DNA of 64,000 nucleotides. Source: Yinghuangia seranimata. Its GTDB lineage: Bacteria > Actinomycetota > Actinomycetes > Streptomycetales > Streptomycetaceae. The stretch covers positions 62,001 to 126,000 of the forward strand of contig NZ_JASAOI010000050.1 in the NCBI RefSeq assembly GCF_029953285.1, in the 5' to 3' direction. Of the stretch, positions 51,845 through 60,714 are shown piece after piece. The notes beneath the pieces were generated by a model, which saw nothing but the letters and a program-made list of their open reading frames with translations, ran no database searches and was not told the origin of the DNA. How positions within the stretch are numbered: position 1 is the first letter of the stretch; every line of letters starts with the position of its first letter. The position numbers and the translations under genes are program-made.

Positions 51845-52366
51845 ATGACCAACTACCCGAGTGCGTCCGATCCCGAGCGGGTCCCCTACGTGCCGGCCTG
51901 GTCCGACGGCACGCCGCCGTACGGCCACCAGGCCGTCCCCACCCACGGCGCGCCGGTCGGCGCACCTGTCGGCGCCCCCGTCGGCGCTCCCCTCGGCGCC
52001 CCCGCGCCGCAGCAGCCCGGCCACCGCGCCGCCGCCCCGGCGAAGCGGGAACGCAGCATCCTGCTCAGCCCGCTCGTGCTCGGGCTCAGCGCGCTCCTGC
52101 TCGCCGTCATCGGCGGCGGCGCGTACATGTACGCCAACACCGGCACCGAACGGCCGCTCGCCGAAGGCGACTGCCTCGACCAGCTGTCCGGCACGACGCC
52201 GCACACCGTGCCCTGCGACAGCCCCGAAGGGCGCTACACGATCGTCACGATCGTGAAGGACACCGTCGACACCGGCGTGTGCGCATCGGTTACGGGGGCG
52301 AATGTCCCGTTTGTCGCGGACAACGGCGGGCGACGGGATGTGCTCTGCATCATGACCATCAAGTAA
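51845..52366 (+). CDS. LppU/SCO3897-family membrane protein (copy 1)
   Basis: 173 residues: a Pro/Ala-rich cytoplasmic head with GAPV repeats (35-53), one membrane helix (about 72-95) and a small extracytoplasmic domain with three Cys (CLDQ, PCDS, VLCI region). The pattern of GDC-L near the start and VLC-T/I near the end is shared with the next gene. The ATG at 51845 has GGAGA upstream. The function of the family is unknown. It is followed at 111 bases by a second copy. Confidence 0.8.
   Translation: MTNYPSASDPERVPYVPAWSDGTPPYGHQAVPTHGAPVGAPVGAPVGAPLGAPAPQQPGHRAAAPAKRERSILLSPLVLGLSALLLAVIGGGAYMYANTGTERPLAEGDCLDQLSGTTPHTVPCDSPEGRYTIVTIVKDTVDTGVCASVTGANVPFVADNGGRRDVLCIMTIK
51947..52003 (+). 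repeat. 12-bp tandem coding repeat (GAPV)
   Basis: Four and a half copies of a 12-base unit encode Gly-Ala-Pro-Val/Leu in the head of LppU/SCO3897 copy 1. The copies differ at third codon positions, so the repeat is old rather than newly expanded. Confidence 0.8.
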
Positions 52367-52476
52367 TGCGCCATGGATGAGGGTTTTAGGGGATGCACCG
52401 CGTCCGTCCGACCCTCTAAGGTCTCCAGCGCTTGCCTGTCCCAACCAAGCGCAATGAATAGACGGAGATCTGTCCC

Positions 52477-53097
52477 GTGTCTAACCCCTTTGGAAACGGC
52501 CCCCAGGGTCCGTCCGACCAGCCGCCCTACGGCCAGCAGCCGCAGCAGCCCTACGGCCAGCAGCAGCCGTATGGGCAGCAGCCGTATGGGCAGCAGCCGT
52601 TCCCGCAGCAGCAGCCGTTCCCCGGCCAGCAGCCGTACATGCCCCCGCCGCCGCCCCCGGCACGGAAGCCATGGAAGAAGCTGCTGCGCTTCATAGTTCC
52701 GGCGGTCGTGATCATCATCGCGATCATCGGCTACTTCGCCAGCAAAAGCGGCGACGAGGCGACCAAAGCCGCCGTGGGCGACTGCCTGACCGGCGGCAAT
52801 GGCAAGGTCAACGACATGAAGATCGTCAAGTGCGACGAGTCCAACGCTGCGTTCCGGGTGATCCAGAAGTACGCCGACACGTCCAGCACCTCGAAGTGCG
52901 ACGCGGACGAGGACAAGGGGTCGGTCGCGGCGATCTACTGGACCGGGGCCGGCAAGGGTGTTCTCTGCCTCACGATCACCAAGCACACCCAGCTCGCCGA
53001 CCTGAAGGGCTTCAGCAACGCGTCCGGGGCCGACCAGTCGGACCTCGACGCACTGCGTGACGACCTCGCGAGCAAGGGCATCGCGGGCGTCAAGTAA
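52477..53097 (+). CDS. LppU/SCO3897-family membrane protein (copy 2)
   Basis: 206 residues: a head of PYGQQ-type repeats (about 17-53), a poly-Pro stretch, one membrane helix (about 68-88) and an extracytoplasmic domain with four Cys (GDCLTGG, VKCDES, SKCDAD, VLCLTI). The GTG at 52477 has GGAGA 9 bases upstream. It is homologous to copy 1, but the heads differ. It converges with cca; a 19-bp terminator lies between them. Confidence 0.85.
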   Translation: MSNPFGNGPQGPSDQPPYGQQPQQPYGQQQPYGQQPYGQQPFPQQQPFPGQQPYMPPPPPPARKPWKKLLRFIVPAVVIIIAIIGYFASKSGDEATKAAVGDCLTGGNGKVNDMKIVKCDESNAAFRVIQKYADTSSTSKCDADEDKGSVAAIYWTGAGKGVLCLTITKHTQLADLKGFSNASGADQSDLDALRDDLASKGIAGVK

Positions 53098-53118
53098 GCC
53101 TCGCGGCACCGACGTGCG

Positions 53119-53161
53119 AACGGTTCGGGCCCACCGGATTTCCCGGTGGGCCCGAACCGTT
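53119..53161. terminator. Bidirectional terminator between LppU copy 2 and cca
   Basis: AACGGTTCGGGCCCACCGG and CCGGTGGGCCCGAACCGTT form a perfect 19-bp stem with a 5-base loop. It ends 8 bases before the cca stop and serves both convergent genes. Confidence 0.9.
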
Positions 53162-53168
53162 TCCACGT

Positions 53169-54680
53169 TCACTGCCCCGTCTGGGCCGCCCACCACGTGC
53201 GGAGTTCGGCGACCGCCGTGTCGTGGTCCATCGGGCCGTTCTCCAGGCGGAGTTCGAGCATGTGCTTGTAGGCGCGTCCGACCAGCGGGCCCGGCGGGAC
53301 GTCGAGGATCGTCATGATCTCGTTGCCGTCCAGGTCCGGGCGGATCGCGTCGAGCTCCTCCTGCTCCTGGAGCTTCGCGATGCGGACCTCCAGCGAGTCG
53401 TACGCCCGCGCGAGCGCGGACGCCTTGCGCCGGTTGCGGGTCGTGCAGTCGGAGCGGGTCAGCTTGTGCAGCCGGTCGAGGAGCGGACCGGCGTCCCGCA
53501 CGTAGCGGCGGACCGCGGAGTCGGTCCACTCGCCGGTGCCGTAGCCGTGGAAGCGCAGGTGCAGTTCGACCAGGCGCGTCACGTCGTCCGTGAGGTCCTT
53601 CGGGTACTTCAGGGCCTTCATGCGCTTCTTGGTCATGTGCGCGCCGACCACCTCGTGGTGGTGGAACGACACGCGGCCGTCCTCCTCGAAGCGCCGGGTG
53701 CGCGGCTTGCCGATGTCGTGCAGCAGCGCCGCGAGCCGCAGCACCAGGTCCGGCTCGCCGGGGGTCTCCAGGGCCATGGCCTGCTCGAGCACGGTCAGGG
53801 TGTGCTCGTAGACGTCCTTGTGCCGGTGGTGCTCGTCGAGCTCGAGCCGCAGCGTCGGGAGCTCGGGCAGGACGCGGGCGGCGAGGCCGGTCTCGACGAG
53901 CAGCAGCAGGCCCTTGCGCGGGTTGTCGGCGCAGACGAGCTTGTTGAGCTCGTCGCGCACCCGCTCGGCGGAGACGATGTCGATCCGGTCGGCCATCGCG
54001 GTCATCGCCGCGACGACCTCGGGGGCGACGTCGAAGTCGAGCTGCGCGGCGAAGCGCGCGGCCCGCATCATCCGCAGCGGGTCGTCGCTGAAGGAGTCCT
54101 CGGGCGTGCCGGGGGTGCGGAGCACCCGGTCGGCGAGGTCCTCCAGGCCGCCGTACGGGTCGACGAACGTGGTGCCGGGCAGGTCGACGGCCATCGCGTT
54201 GACCGTGAAGTCGCGGCGCACGAGGTCGTCCTCGATCGAGTCGCCGTAGCTGACCTCGGGCTTGCGCGACGTGCGGTCGTACGCCTCGGAGCGGTAGGTG
54301 GTGACCTCGATCTGGAAGCTCATGCCGCCGGGGGCCTTCTTGCGGCAGCCGATGGTGCCGAAGGCGATCCCGACCTCCCAGACGGCGTCCGCCCACGGCT
54401 TCACGATCGCGAGGACCTGTTCGGGGCGCGCGTCGGTGGTGAAGTCGAGGTCGTTGCCGAGTCGGCCGAGCAGCGCGTCGCGCACCGAGCCGCCGACCAG
54501 GGCCAGGCGGTGCCCGGCCGCCGCGAATCTGCGCGCGAGGTCGTCCGCGACCGGAGCGACCCGGAGCAGTTCGGCGACCGCGCGGCGCTGTACGGCGCTC
54601 AGCCGGTCGGCGGGCGCGACCTGGGGCTCCACCGGAGAGTCCGGCTCGGCAGAGGGTGAGGAGTTGTTCGCGTTCGGCAC
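53169..54680 (-). CDS. cca: CCA tRNA nucleotidyltransferase
   Basis: 503 residues. The N-terminal polymerase-beta head has LVGGSVRDALLG and the metal-binding LDF in GNDLDFTTDARP, and the ERxxxELxK motif is present (AERVRDELNKL). An HD domain with LLHDIGK lies near 320 and a helical C-terminal body follows. It adds or repairs the 3' CCA of tRNAs. The GTG at 54680 (VPNANNSS) is chosen; a TTG at 54689 would add three residues, and neither has a clear ribosome site. It is divergent from the Nudix gene. Confidence 0.95.
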   Translation of the reverse strand: MPNANNSSPSAEPDSPVEPQVAPADRLSAVQRRAVAELLRVAPVADDLARRFAAAGHRLALVGGSVRDALLGRLGNDLDFTTDARPEQVLAIVKPWADAVWEVGIAFGTIGCRKKAPGGMSFQIEVTTYRSEAYDRTSRKPEVSYGDSIEDDLVRRDFTVNAMAVDLPGTTFVDPYGGLEDLADRVLRTPGTPEDSFSDDPLRMMRAARFAAQLDFDVAPEVVAAMTAMADRIDIVSAERVRDELNKLVCADNPRKGLLLLVETGLAARVLPELPTLRLELDEHHRHKDVYEHTLTVLEQAMALETPGEPDLVLRLAALLHDIGKPRTRRFEEDGRVSFHHHEVVGAHMTKKRMKALKYPKDLTDDVTRLVELHLRFHGYGTGEWTDSAVRRYVRDAGPLLDRLHKLTRSDCTTRNRRKASALARAYDSLEVRIAKLQEQEELDAIRPDLDGNEIMTILDVPPGPLVGRAYKHMLELRLENGPMDHDTAVAELRTWWAAQTGQ

Positions 54681-54808
54681 GACGTACAAGGGTACGGGGA
54701 GCGTGCGGGCGGATCGTCACCTTTATCTGAGGGCTTTAGCCGAGTGCCGCTCTGCGATGGGGTGATCTTGGCGCCCATCTCGGCGGCGGCGCGCACTAGG
54801 ATTTCAGG

Positions 54809-55270
54809 ATGCCCTCTGAGACCACCCCGTCGCGGCGGAGGCTCAAGGCGGTCGAGGAGCACTCGGCCGGCGGCCTCGTCGTGGACCGGGACACTCTGCG
54901 GGCCGCACTGATCGCGCGCCGCGATCGCCGCGGCCGGCTGGTGTGGTCGTTGCCGAAAGGGCACATCGAAGACGGTGAGAGCGCGGTGCAGGCCGCGCTC
55001 CGCGAAGTCGAGGAGGAGACCGGCATCGTGGGCCGCGTCCTCGCCCCGCTGGGGGTCATCGACTACTGGTTCACGGCGCCGGACCGCAGGGTCCACAAGA
55101 CCGTCCAGCACTACCTGATGGAGGCGGCCGGCGGCGACCTGTCGGACGACGACATCGAGGTCGAGGCGGTCGCCTGGGTGCCGTTGGGCGCGCTGTCCGC
55201 CCGGTTGGCCTATCCCGACGAGCGTCGGCTCGCGGTGCGGGCCCCCGAGCTGCTGGCGGACACCGCGTGA
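54809..55270 (+). CDS. Nudix hydrolase (MutT-like)
   Basis: 153 residues with a canonical Nudix box ([23 protein letters not shown], about 50-72, seen in parts) preceded by WSLPKG. In this place between cca and murJ, streptomycetes and mycobacteria keep a Nudix protein of this kind, from memory. The substrate is not known for certain. The stop overlaps the GTG start of the DUF6049 gene (GTGA at 55267-55270). Confidence 0.92.
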   Translation: MPSETTPSRRRLKAVEEHSAGGLVVDRDTLRAALIARRDRRGRLVWSLPKGHIEDGESAVQAALREVEEETGIVGRVLAPLGVIDYWFTAPDRRVHKTVQHYLMEAAGGDLSDDDIEVEAVAWVPLGALSARLAYPDERRLAVRAPELLADTA

Positions 55271-57672
55271 AACGCCCCCTCCGCTCCCGCGCCCTTCTCC
55301 CCGTCGCCCTCCTCCCCCTGCCGGTCCTCGGCATCGTGCTCGCCCTGCTCGCGGGGCTGGTCGCGATCGGCGTGGCGCGGCCCGCGGGAGCGGCGGACAC
55401 CACGCCGGTCCTGGTGGCGCCGACGTCGGTCACGCCTGCCGTGCTCCGGGACAAGAACGGCCCGCCGCTCCAGATCGCCGTCGACGTGATCAACACCACC
55501 GGGCACGACCTCGACGGGGTGACGCTCAACCTGCGGATCGGCCAGCGGCTGACGCTCCGCGACCAGCTGTCCAACGACAAGGCCCCGGACAACCCGGTCA
55601 CCGGGGCGACCACCACGATCGCCAAGGTGCCCGCCGGCGGACGGGTGTCGTACACGTTCTCCGTCGCGGCGGACAAGCTGCCGCTGTCCGACAAGGCCGG
55701 CGGCGTGTACGCGTTCGCCGTGCAGGCGCAGCGCGGCGGCGCCACGGTCGGCTCCGCCCGCGTGCTCGTGCCATGGGTGCCCAAGCTCCAGCCCGACTTC
55801 CCGCGCACCCAGATCGGTGTGCTGTGGCCGCTCATCGACCGGCCGCGCCGCGACGGCACGACGATCGGCGACAACACCCAGACCCCGGTCTTCCAGGACG
55901 ACGGCCTCACCAACGAACTCAGCGGCACCGGTCGCCTAAACACGCTGGTCGGCATCGGCAAGGGACTCGGGAACAAGATCAGCTGGGTCGTCGACCCCGA
56001 CCTCCTCGACGCCGCGGCCGCGATGCGCAACGGCTACCGCGTCGCGCCGGCGCGCCCGCCCGAGACGGTCGACAAGCCCGAGAAGGCCGACAAGGGGAAG
56101 AAGGGCAAGGGCGACGACGACGAAGAGGAGGCCGTCGACGTCGCGACCGCCAAGGCGGCGCCGCGCACCGAGGCGGACACCACGCCCGGAACCGGGTCGC
56201 AGGCCGCCGCCGACTGGCTCAACGCGCTGCGCGCCGCAGTCGGCACGGGGGTCGGCGCGAGCGACGTGGTCGCGCTGCCGTACGCCGACACCGACATCGC
56301 CACGATCGCGCACGCGCTGTCCGGGCCGTCGAAGACCGATCTGAACCGCCAGCTCACGGAGGCCGTCGCACGCGGCGGGCAGCTCACCGCCGAGCTGCTC
56401 GGCCGCCAGCCCACGCAGGTGCGCTCCAACGTGTCGTGGCCGGTCGCGGGGGCCGTCGACGACGAGGTGCTGGCGACCGCGAAGACGGCCGGAAGCAACC
56501 TTGTGGTGGTGTCCGGCGACAGCATGCCGCCGCGCAAGGACCTGAACTACACGTCGTCCACCCGCGCGGAGATCGGCGAGGGCACCAGCGCGCTGGTGAC
56601 CGACCCGCGCGTCGACGCGCTGCTGAACGAGGACGCGAGCGTTCCGGGCAAGCAGGTGCAGCTCCAGCAGGCACTGATCGCCGAGCTGTTCACCATCGCT
56701 ATGGAGGAGCCGAACCGGACGCCGCGCGCGGTGCTGCTGGCGCCGCCCCGGCAGATGAGCGTCGCGACGGCGAAGGTCGTGGAGTCCGCGGTCCGCGAGG
56801 CGACCATGCCGGTCGGTGGCTGGTCGGAGCTGGCGTCCCTGGACACGCTCGCGAAGTCCAAGCTCGGCGAGGAGCGCGTGCTGCGCTCGTACCCGCAGGA
56901 CCTGCGCCGCACGGAGCCGTCGGACCGCTACCTGAAGACCATCCCCCAGTTGCAGCAGTCGGTGGACACGTTCGCCGGCATCCTGAGCAAGCCCGAGCGC
57001 ATCACCGGCCCGTACGACCCGGCGGTGCTGCGGACGCTGTCCACGGTGTGGCGCGGCGAGGGCATGGACGCCGACGTCTACCGGCTCGGCGTCTCGCGCG
57101 GCCTCCGTGTCCTGGAACAGCTGGTGCGTATCGCGCCGAAGACCGGGGTGACGCTGTCCGGCGACAAGGGCACCATCCCGATCACCGTGATCAACGGCCT
57201 CCAACAGGCCATCACGGTGCGGATCGAGGTGACGTCGCGGCAGCCCAACCGGCTGAAGCTGACCGAGCCCGAGGTGACGACGATCCCGGCCGGGCACACG
57301 TCCGCCATCGCGGTGCCCGCGCAGTCGGCCGCGAACGGCAAGGTGCTGGTCGACGTGCGGATGCTCACACCGGACGGCACACACGCGTTCGGCCCCGCAC
57401 AGACGTTCTATGTGAACACCACCAGCATTGACGGCATCACGTTGGGCATCATTGGAGTCATCGCGGGTTTGCTCGCGCTGTTCTCGCTCCGCGCCTACCT
57501 CCGTAGGCGCAGGGCGGGGAAGGCCGGGGGCGGCGACGCCTCCGGTGACGACGGCGCGGAACCCGGCGACGGGGAGGGACCGATGCCCGACGGGGAGCGC
57601 CGGGCGGATGAGGGGGAGGTCACACGGCACACGAGCCGGGACCGGCCGGAGGGCCATCACGCGCCCGCCTGA
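55267..57672 (+). CDS. DUF6049-family membrane-anchored protein
   Basis: 801 residues. A signal peptide (1-43, ending ARPAGA) leads to a large extracytoplasmic part with an early beta domain (about 45-170), a Lys/Asp/Glu-rich insert (about 268-295), and one C-terminal membrane helix at about 722-745 followed by a basic and then low-complexity tail. I know it only as DUF6049, conserved in actinobacteria upstream of murJ; a role in wall synthesis is inference from place. The GTG start overlaps the Nudix stop, so the two are coupled. Confidence 0.85.
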   Translation: MKRPLRSRALLPVALLPLPVLGIVLALLAGLVAIGVARPAGAADTTPVLVAPTSVTPAVLRDKNGPPLQIAVDVINTTGHDLDGVTLNLRIGQRLTLRDQLSNDKAPDNPVTGATTTIAKVPAGGRVSYTFSVAADKLPLSDKAGGVYAFAVQAQRGGATVGSARVLVPWVPKLQPDFPRTQIGVLWPLIDRPRRDGTTIGDNTQTPVFQDDGLTNELSGTGRLNTLVGIGKGLGNKISWVVDPDLLDAAAAMRNGYRVAPARPPETVDKPEKADKGKKGKGDDDEEEAVDVATAKAAPRTEADTTPGTGSQAAADWLNALRAAVGTGVGASDVVALPYADTDIATIAHALSGPSKTDLNRQLTEAVARGGQLTAELLGRQPTQVRSNVSWPVAGAVDDEVLATAKTAGSNLVVVSGDSMPPRKDLNYTSSTRAEIGEGTSALVTDPRVDALLNEDASVPGKQVQLQQALIAELFTIAMEEPNRTPRAVLLAPPRQMSVATAKVVESAVREATMPVGGWSELASLDTLAKSKLGEERVLRSYPQDLRRTEPSDRYLKTIPQLQQSVDTFAGILSKPERITGPYDPAVLRTLSTVWRGEGMDADVYRLGVSRGLRVLEQLVRIAPKTGVTLSGDKGTIPITVINGLQQAITVRIEVTSRQPNRLKLTEPEVTTIPAGHTSAIAVPAQSAANGKVLVDVRMLTPDGTHAFGPAQTFYVNTTSIDGITLGIIGVIAGLLALFSLRAYLRRRRAGKAGGGDASGDDGAEPGDGEGPMPDGERRADEGEVTRHTSRDRPEGHHAPA

Positions 57673-57821
57673 TTCCCGTGGCTTGAAGCTTTTAGCCCCT
57701 TATGTGTACATATCAGCGGACACACGGCGCCGGGGGGCCGCCGCCAAGCGCCCCGGATGAGAAAGTGGGCACCTGAAGCCGACCCGACCAGCAACCCGAA
57801 GCGGAAGACGAGGAACCTCCC

Positions 57822-60479
57822 GTGAGCGACCGGCGTGACGAACGGCAGCCGTACGGCGGCGGCCCGGACGACCCGGGCGACGGGCGCGAGCCGTACGAGC
57901 GGCGGCGCCGGGAGGATCGTCACTCCGACCCCTACCTCGGCCAATACGGGCAGCAGTACTCGGACCCGGCGCAGGAGTACGCCCCCTACCCGCCCGCGCA
58001 GCCCGCGCCCGGCGGAGGCGGCGCGGACGCCTGGTTCCGCGACGACGAAGGCGGCGGCGCGGGCCTGGACGGCCTGTTCACCCCCACCCCGCAGGCCCCG
58101 CAGGCGCCCTCGTACGACCAGGGCGGCCAGGGCTACCCGGCGGCCGGCTACGAGCAGCAGGGCCAGCAGGGCTACGGCCAGCAGCAGGGCTACCAGCAGG
58201 GCTACGACCAGGGGTACGCGCAGCAGCACCAGGCCTACGCGCCGCAGGGCTACGCCGGCGACCCGTACGGCGGGCAGCCCCAGCAGCAGCACGGCGGCCA
58301 GGGTTACGACCAGCAGGGCCAGCAGGGTTACGAACAGCAGGGCCAGCAGGGCTACGGCCAGCAGCAGTACGCCCAGGCCGCGGCGCAGGTCCCGCCGCCC
58401 TACACGCCGTCCGCCCCCGCGGCCGGCTACCAGCAGGGCCACCCCGACACGCCCGGCCCGCTCGGCGCCGCCGAGGCCCCCGAAGCACCGCGCCAGGCGT
58501 CGTCGGGCTCGGGAGGATCGGGCGGCTCGGGCCGCTCGGGCGGCGGCTACGGCTCGGGCGGCGGATGGGGCGACTACGACCGCCCCGGCGGCTGGCTCAT
58601 GGACCAGACGCTCACCGGCATCCACCTCGGCCTCACCGGCGAGATCGGCATGCCGACGTACACCGAGGCGTACCAGCGCTACGAGAGCAAGCAGCGCGCG
58701 GAAGCCGCCGCCGCCTCGGTCGGCCTGCTCGAACCCGACGTCGCGCCGCTCCCCGGCCCCTCGCAGTCGCCCGTCTACCGGCTCCCCGGCTCCGGCGCCG
58801 AGGAGCGCATGGCCGGCATCCCGGCCGGCGGCGGGAAGGGCGGCAAGCTCTCCGGGATGATGCGGTCCAGCGCCCTGATGGCGTCGGGCACGATCGTCTC
58901 CCGTATCACGGGCTTCGTCCGCAGCCTGGTCATCGCCGCCGCACTCGGCACCACCGTCTTCGCGAACACGTACAACGTCGCGAACACGATGCCCACGCTG
59001 CTGTACATCCTCATCGGCGGCGGCGCGCTCAACGCCGTCTTCGTGCCGCAGCTCGTGCGCGCCATGCGCAACGACGACGACGGCGGCGAGGCGTACGCCA
59101 ACCGGCTGCTCACGCTGGTGATGACCGGCCTGCTGGCGCTCACCGCGCTCGCGGTCGTCGCCGCACCGTGGCTCATCCGGATAATGGCGAACTCGCTCGC
59201 GAAGCAGGACGCCGAGTTCGAACTCGCGACCACGTTCGCCCGCTACTGCCTGCCCATCATCTTCTTCATGGGCCTGCACGTGATGTTCGGGCAGATCCTC
59301 AACGCCCGCGAGCGCTACGGCCCGATGATGTGGACCCCGGTCCTCAACAACCTTGTCATCATCGCGACGTTCGGCCTGTACATCTGGGTCGCCGGCACGC
59401 AGAACAGCACCGGCATGACCGCCTCCCGCATCACGCCGGACGAGACGCGGCTGCTGGGCATCGGCACGCTGCTCGGCATGATCGTGCAGTCGCTCGCGAT
59501 GATCCCGTACCTGCGGGCGGCGCGCTTCCACTTCCGGCCGCGCTTCGACTGGCGCGGGCACGGCCTGCGCAAGGCCGCCGGACTCGCGAAGTGGACGTTC
59601 CTGTTCGTGCTCGCGAACCAGGCCGGCTACCTCGTCGTCACGCAGCTCGGCAACGCGATCGACAGCGACGCGCAGACCCAGGGCATCAAGTACGGCGTCG
59701 GCTTCACCGCGTACAGCAACGCCCTGCTGGTCTGGCAGTTCCCGCAGGCGGTCATCACCGTCTCCGTCATGGCAGCCCTGCTGCCGCGCATGTCCCGCGC
59801 GGCAGCGGACAGCGACACCACGTCGGTTCGCGACGACATCTCCGCGGGCCTTCGGCTCTCGGCGGTCGCGATCGTGCCGTGCGCCGTGCTGTTCGTCGCG
59901 CTCGGCCGCGACATCGGCGGCCTGCTGTTCGCGCCCGCCGGACAGGACAGCGCGCACTGGATCGGGTACATGCTCATGGCGCTCGGCCTCGGGCTCATCC
60001 CGTTCTCTGCCCAATACGTGCTGCTGCGCGGCTTCTACGTGTACGAGGACACGCGGACGCCGTTCCTCAACACCGTGTGGGTCGCGGCCTGCAACGCCGC
60101 GTTGGCCGGGCTCGCGTACGTCGCGCTGCCCACCAAGTGGGCCGGTGTCGGCATGGCCGGCGCGTACGGTGCCGCGTACCTGATCGGCGTGATGCTCGCC
60201 GGGCGCCGCCTCAAGGCGCGCATCGGAGACCTCGACGGACGCCGCGTCACCCGCACCTACACGCGCCTGATCGTCGCGGCCGGCCTCGGCGGCGCCGCGG
60301 CGTTCGCGGTCGCCCGCGTCTGCACGAACGCGCTCGGCAGCAACTTCGGCGGCTCGCTCGCCGCCGTACTCGCCGGACTCGTGGTCATGTTCGTGGTGTT
60401 CCTCATCGCGGCGAGCCGCATGCGCATCGAGGAACTGTCAGCGATGACCGGAATGGTGAAGGGCCGACTCGGCCGCTGA
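57822..60479 (+). CDS. murJ: Lipid II flippase MurJ with long Gln/Gly/Tyr-rich head
   Basis: 885 residues. The MurJ core starts near residue 346 (MMRSSALMASGTIVSRITGFVRSL in parts) and has about 14 hydrophobic segments; family stretches are TYNVANTMPTLLYILIGGGALNAVFVPQLVRAM and ARYCLPIIFFMGLHVMFGQILNAR, seen in parts. It moves lipid II across the membrane. The first 345 residues are unusual: an Asp/Arg-rich start, then about 120 residues of YGQQ/GYEQQ repeats, a Gly/Ser stretch, and a short ordered segment near 260-320. The GTG at 57822 has GAGGAA upstream. The pseudokinase gene follows. Confidence 0.95.
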   Translation: MSDRRDERQPYGGGPDDPGDGREPYERRRREDRHSDPYLGQYGQQYSDPAQEYAPYPPAQPAPGGGGADAWFRDDEGGGAGLDGLFTPTPQAPQAPSYDQGGQGYPAAGYEQQGQQGYGQQQGYQQGYDQGYAQQHQAYAPQGYAGDPYGGQPQQQHGGQGYDQQGQQGYEQQGQQGYGQQQYAQAAAQVPPPYTPSAPAAGYQQGHPDTPGPLGAAEAPEAPRQASSGSGGSGGSGRSGGGYGSGGGWGDYDRPGGWLMDQTLTGIHLGLTGEIGMPTYTEAYQRYESKQRAEAAAASVGLLEPDVAPLPGPSQSPVYRLPGSGAEERMAGIPAGGGKGGKLSGMMRSSALMASGTIVSRITGFVRSLVIAAALGTTVFANTYNVANTMPTLLYILIGGGALNAVFVPQLVRAMRNDDDGGEAYANRLLTLVMTGLLALTALAVVAAPWLIRIMANSLAKQDAEFELATTFARYCLPIIFFMGLHVMFGQILNARERYGPMMWTPVLNNLVIIATFGLYIWVAGTQNSTGMTASRITPDETRLLGIGTLLGMIVQSLAMIPYLRAARFHFRPRFDWRGHGLRKAAGLAKWTFLFVLANQAGYLVVTQLGNAIDSDAQTQGIKYGVGFTAYSNALLVWQFPQAVITVSVMAALLPRMSRAAADSDTTSVRDDISAGLRLSAVAIVPCAVLFVALGRDIGGLLFAPAGQDSAHWIGYMLMALGLGLIPFSAQYVLLRGFYVYEDTRTPFLNTVWVAACNAALAGLAYVALPTKWAGVGMAGAYGAAYLIGVMLAGRRLKARIGDLDGRRVTRTYTRLIVAAGLGGAAAFAVARVCTNALGSNFGGSLAAVLAGLVVMFVVFLIAASRMRIEELSAMTGMVKGRLGR
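58105..58380 (+). repeat. Coding repeat region in murJ (Gln-Gly-Tyr)
   Basis: Irregular repeats of CAG-CAG-GGC-TAC type encode Gln-Gln-Gly-Tyr units over about 90 residues in the cytoplasmic head of MurJ. Composition is far from the rest of the protein. Confidence 0.8.
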
Positions 60480-60493
60480 CGGAACCTCCTCCC

Positions 60494-60516
60494 CGTCTCA
60501 TGCGTCGGATGAGACG
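60494..60516 (+). terminator. Hairpin after murJ
   Basis: CGTCTCAT and ATGAGACG form an 8-bp stem with a 7-base loop 15 bases after the murJ stop. It may partly terminate before the pseudokinase gene. Confidence 0.5.
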
Positions 60517-60714
60517 ATGGTGGTTCACCGGACACAAGTGGTGAGTACGAGTCGACATCGCGGTCCAACGAGCGGAAATCCGTGGTATGGATCACGATGG
60601 GGCATACGGACGGTGTCCCGAAGCGGAATCGGGTAGTACTGCTCGGGACACGACCAGGGGCGCCCTGCGACCGCTCGTACGATGGGGCGGGGCTACGAGG
60701 AGGGTGAGTACACG

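Noticed and set aside
58105-58380. CRISPR-like or tandem DNA repeat array
   Set aside because: The repeats are irregular, without spacers, and keep the murJ reading frame; they are coding low-complexity sequence.
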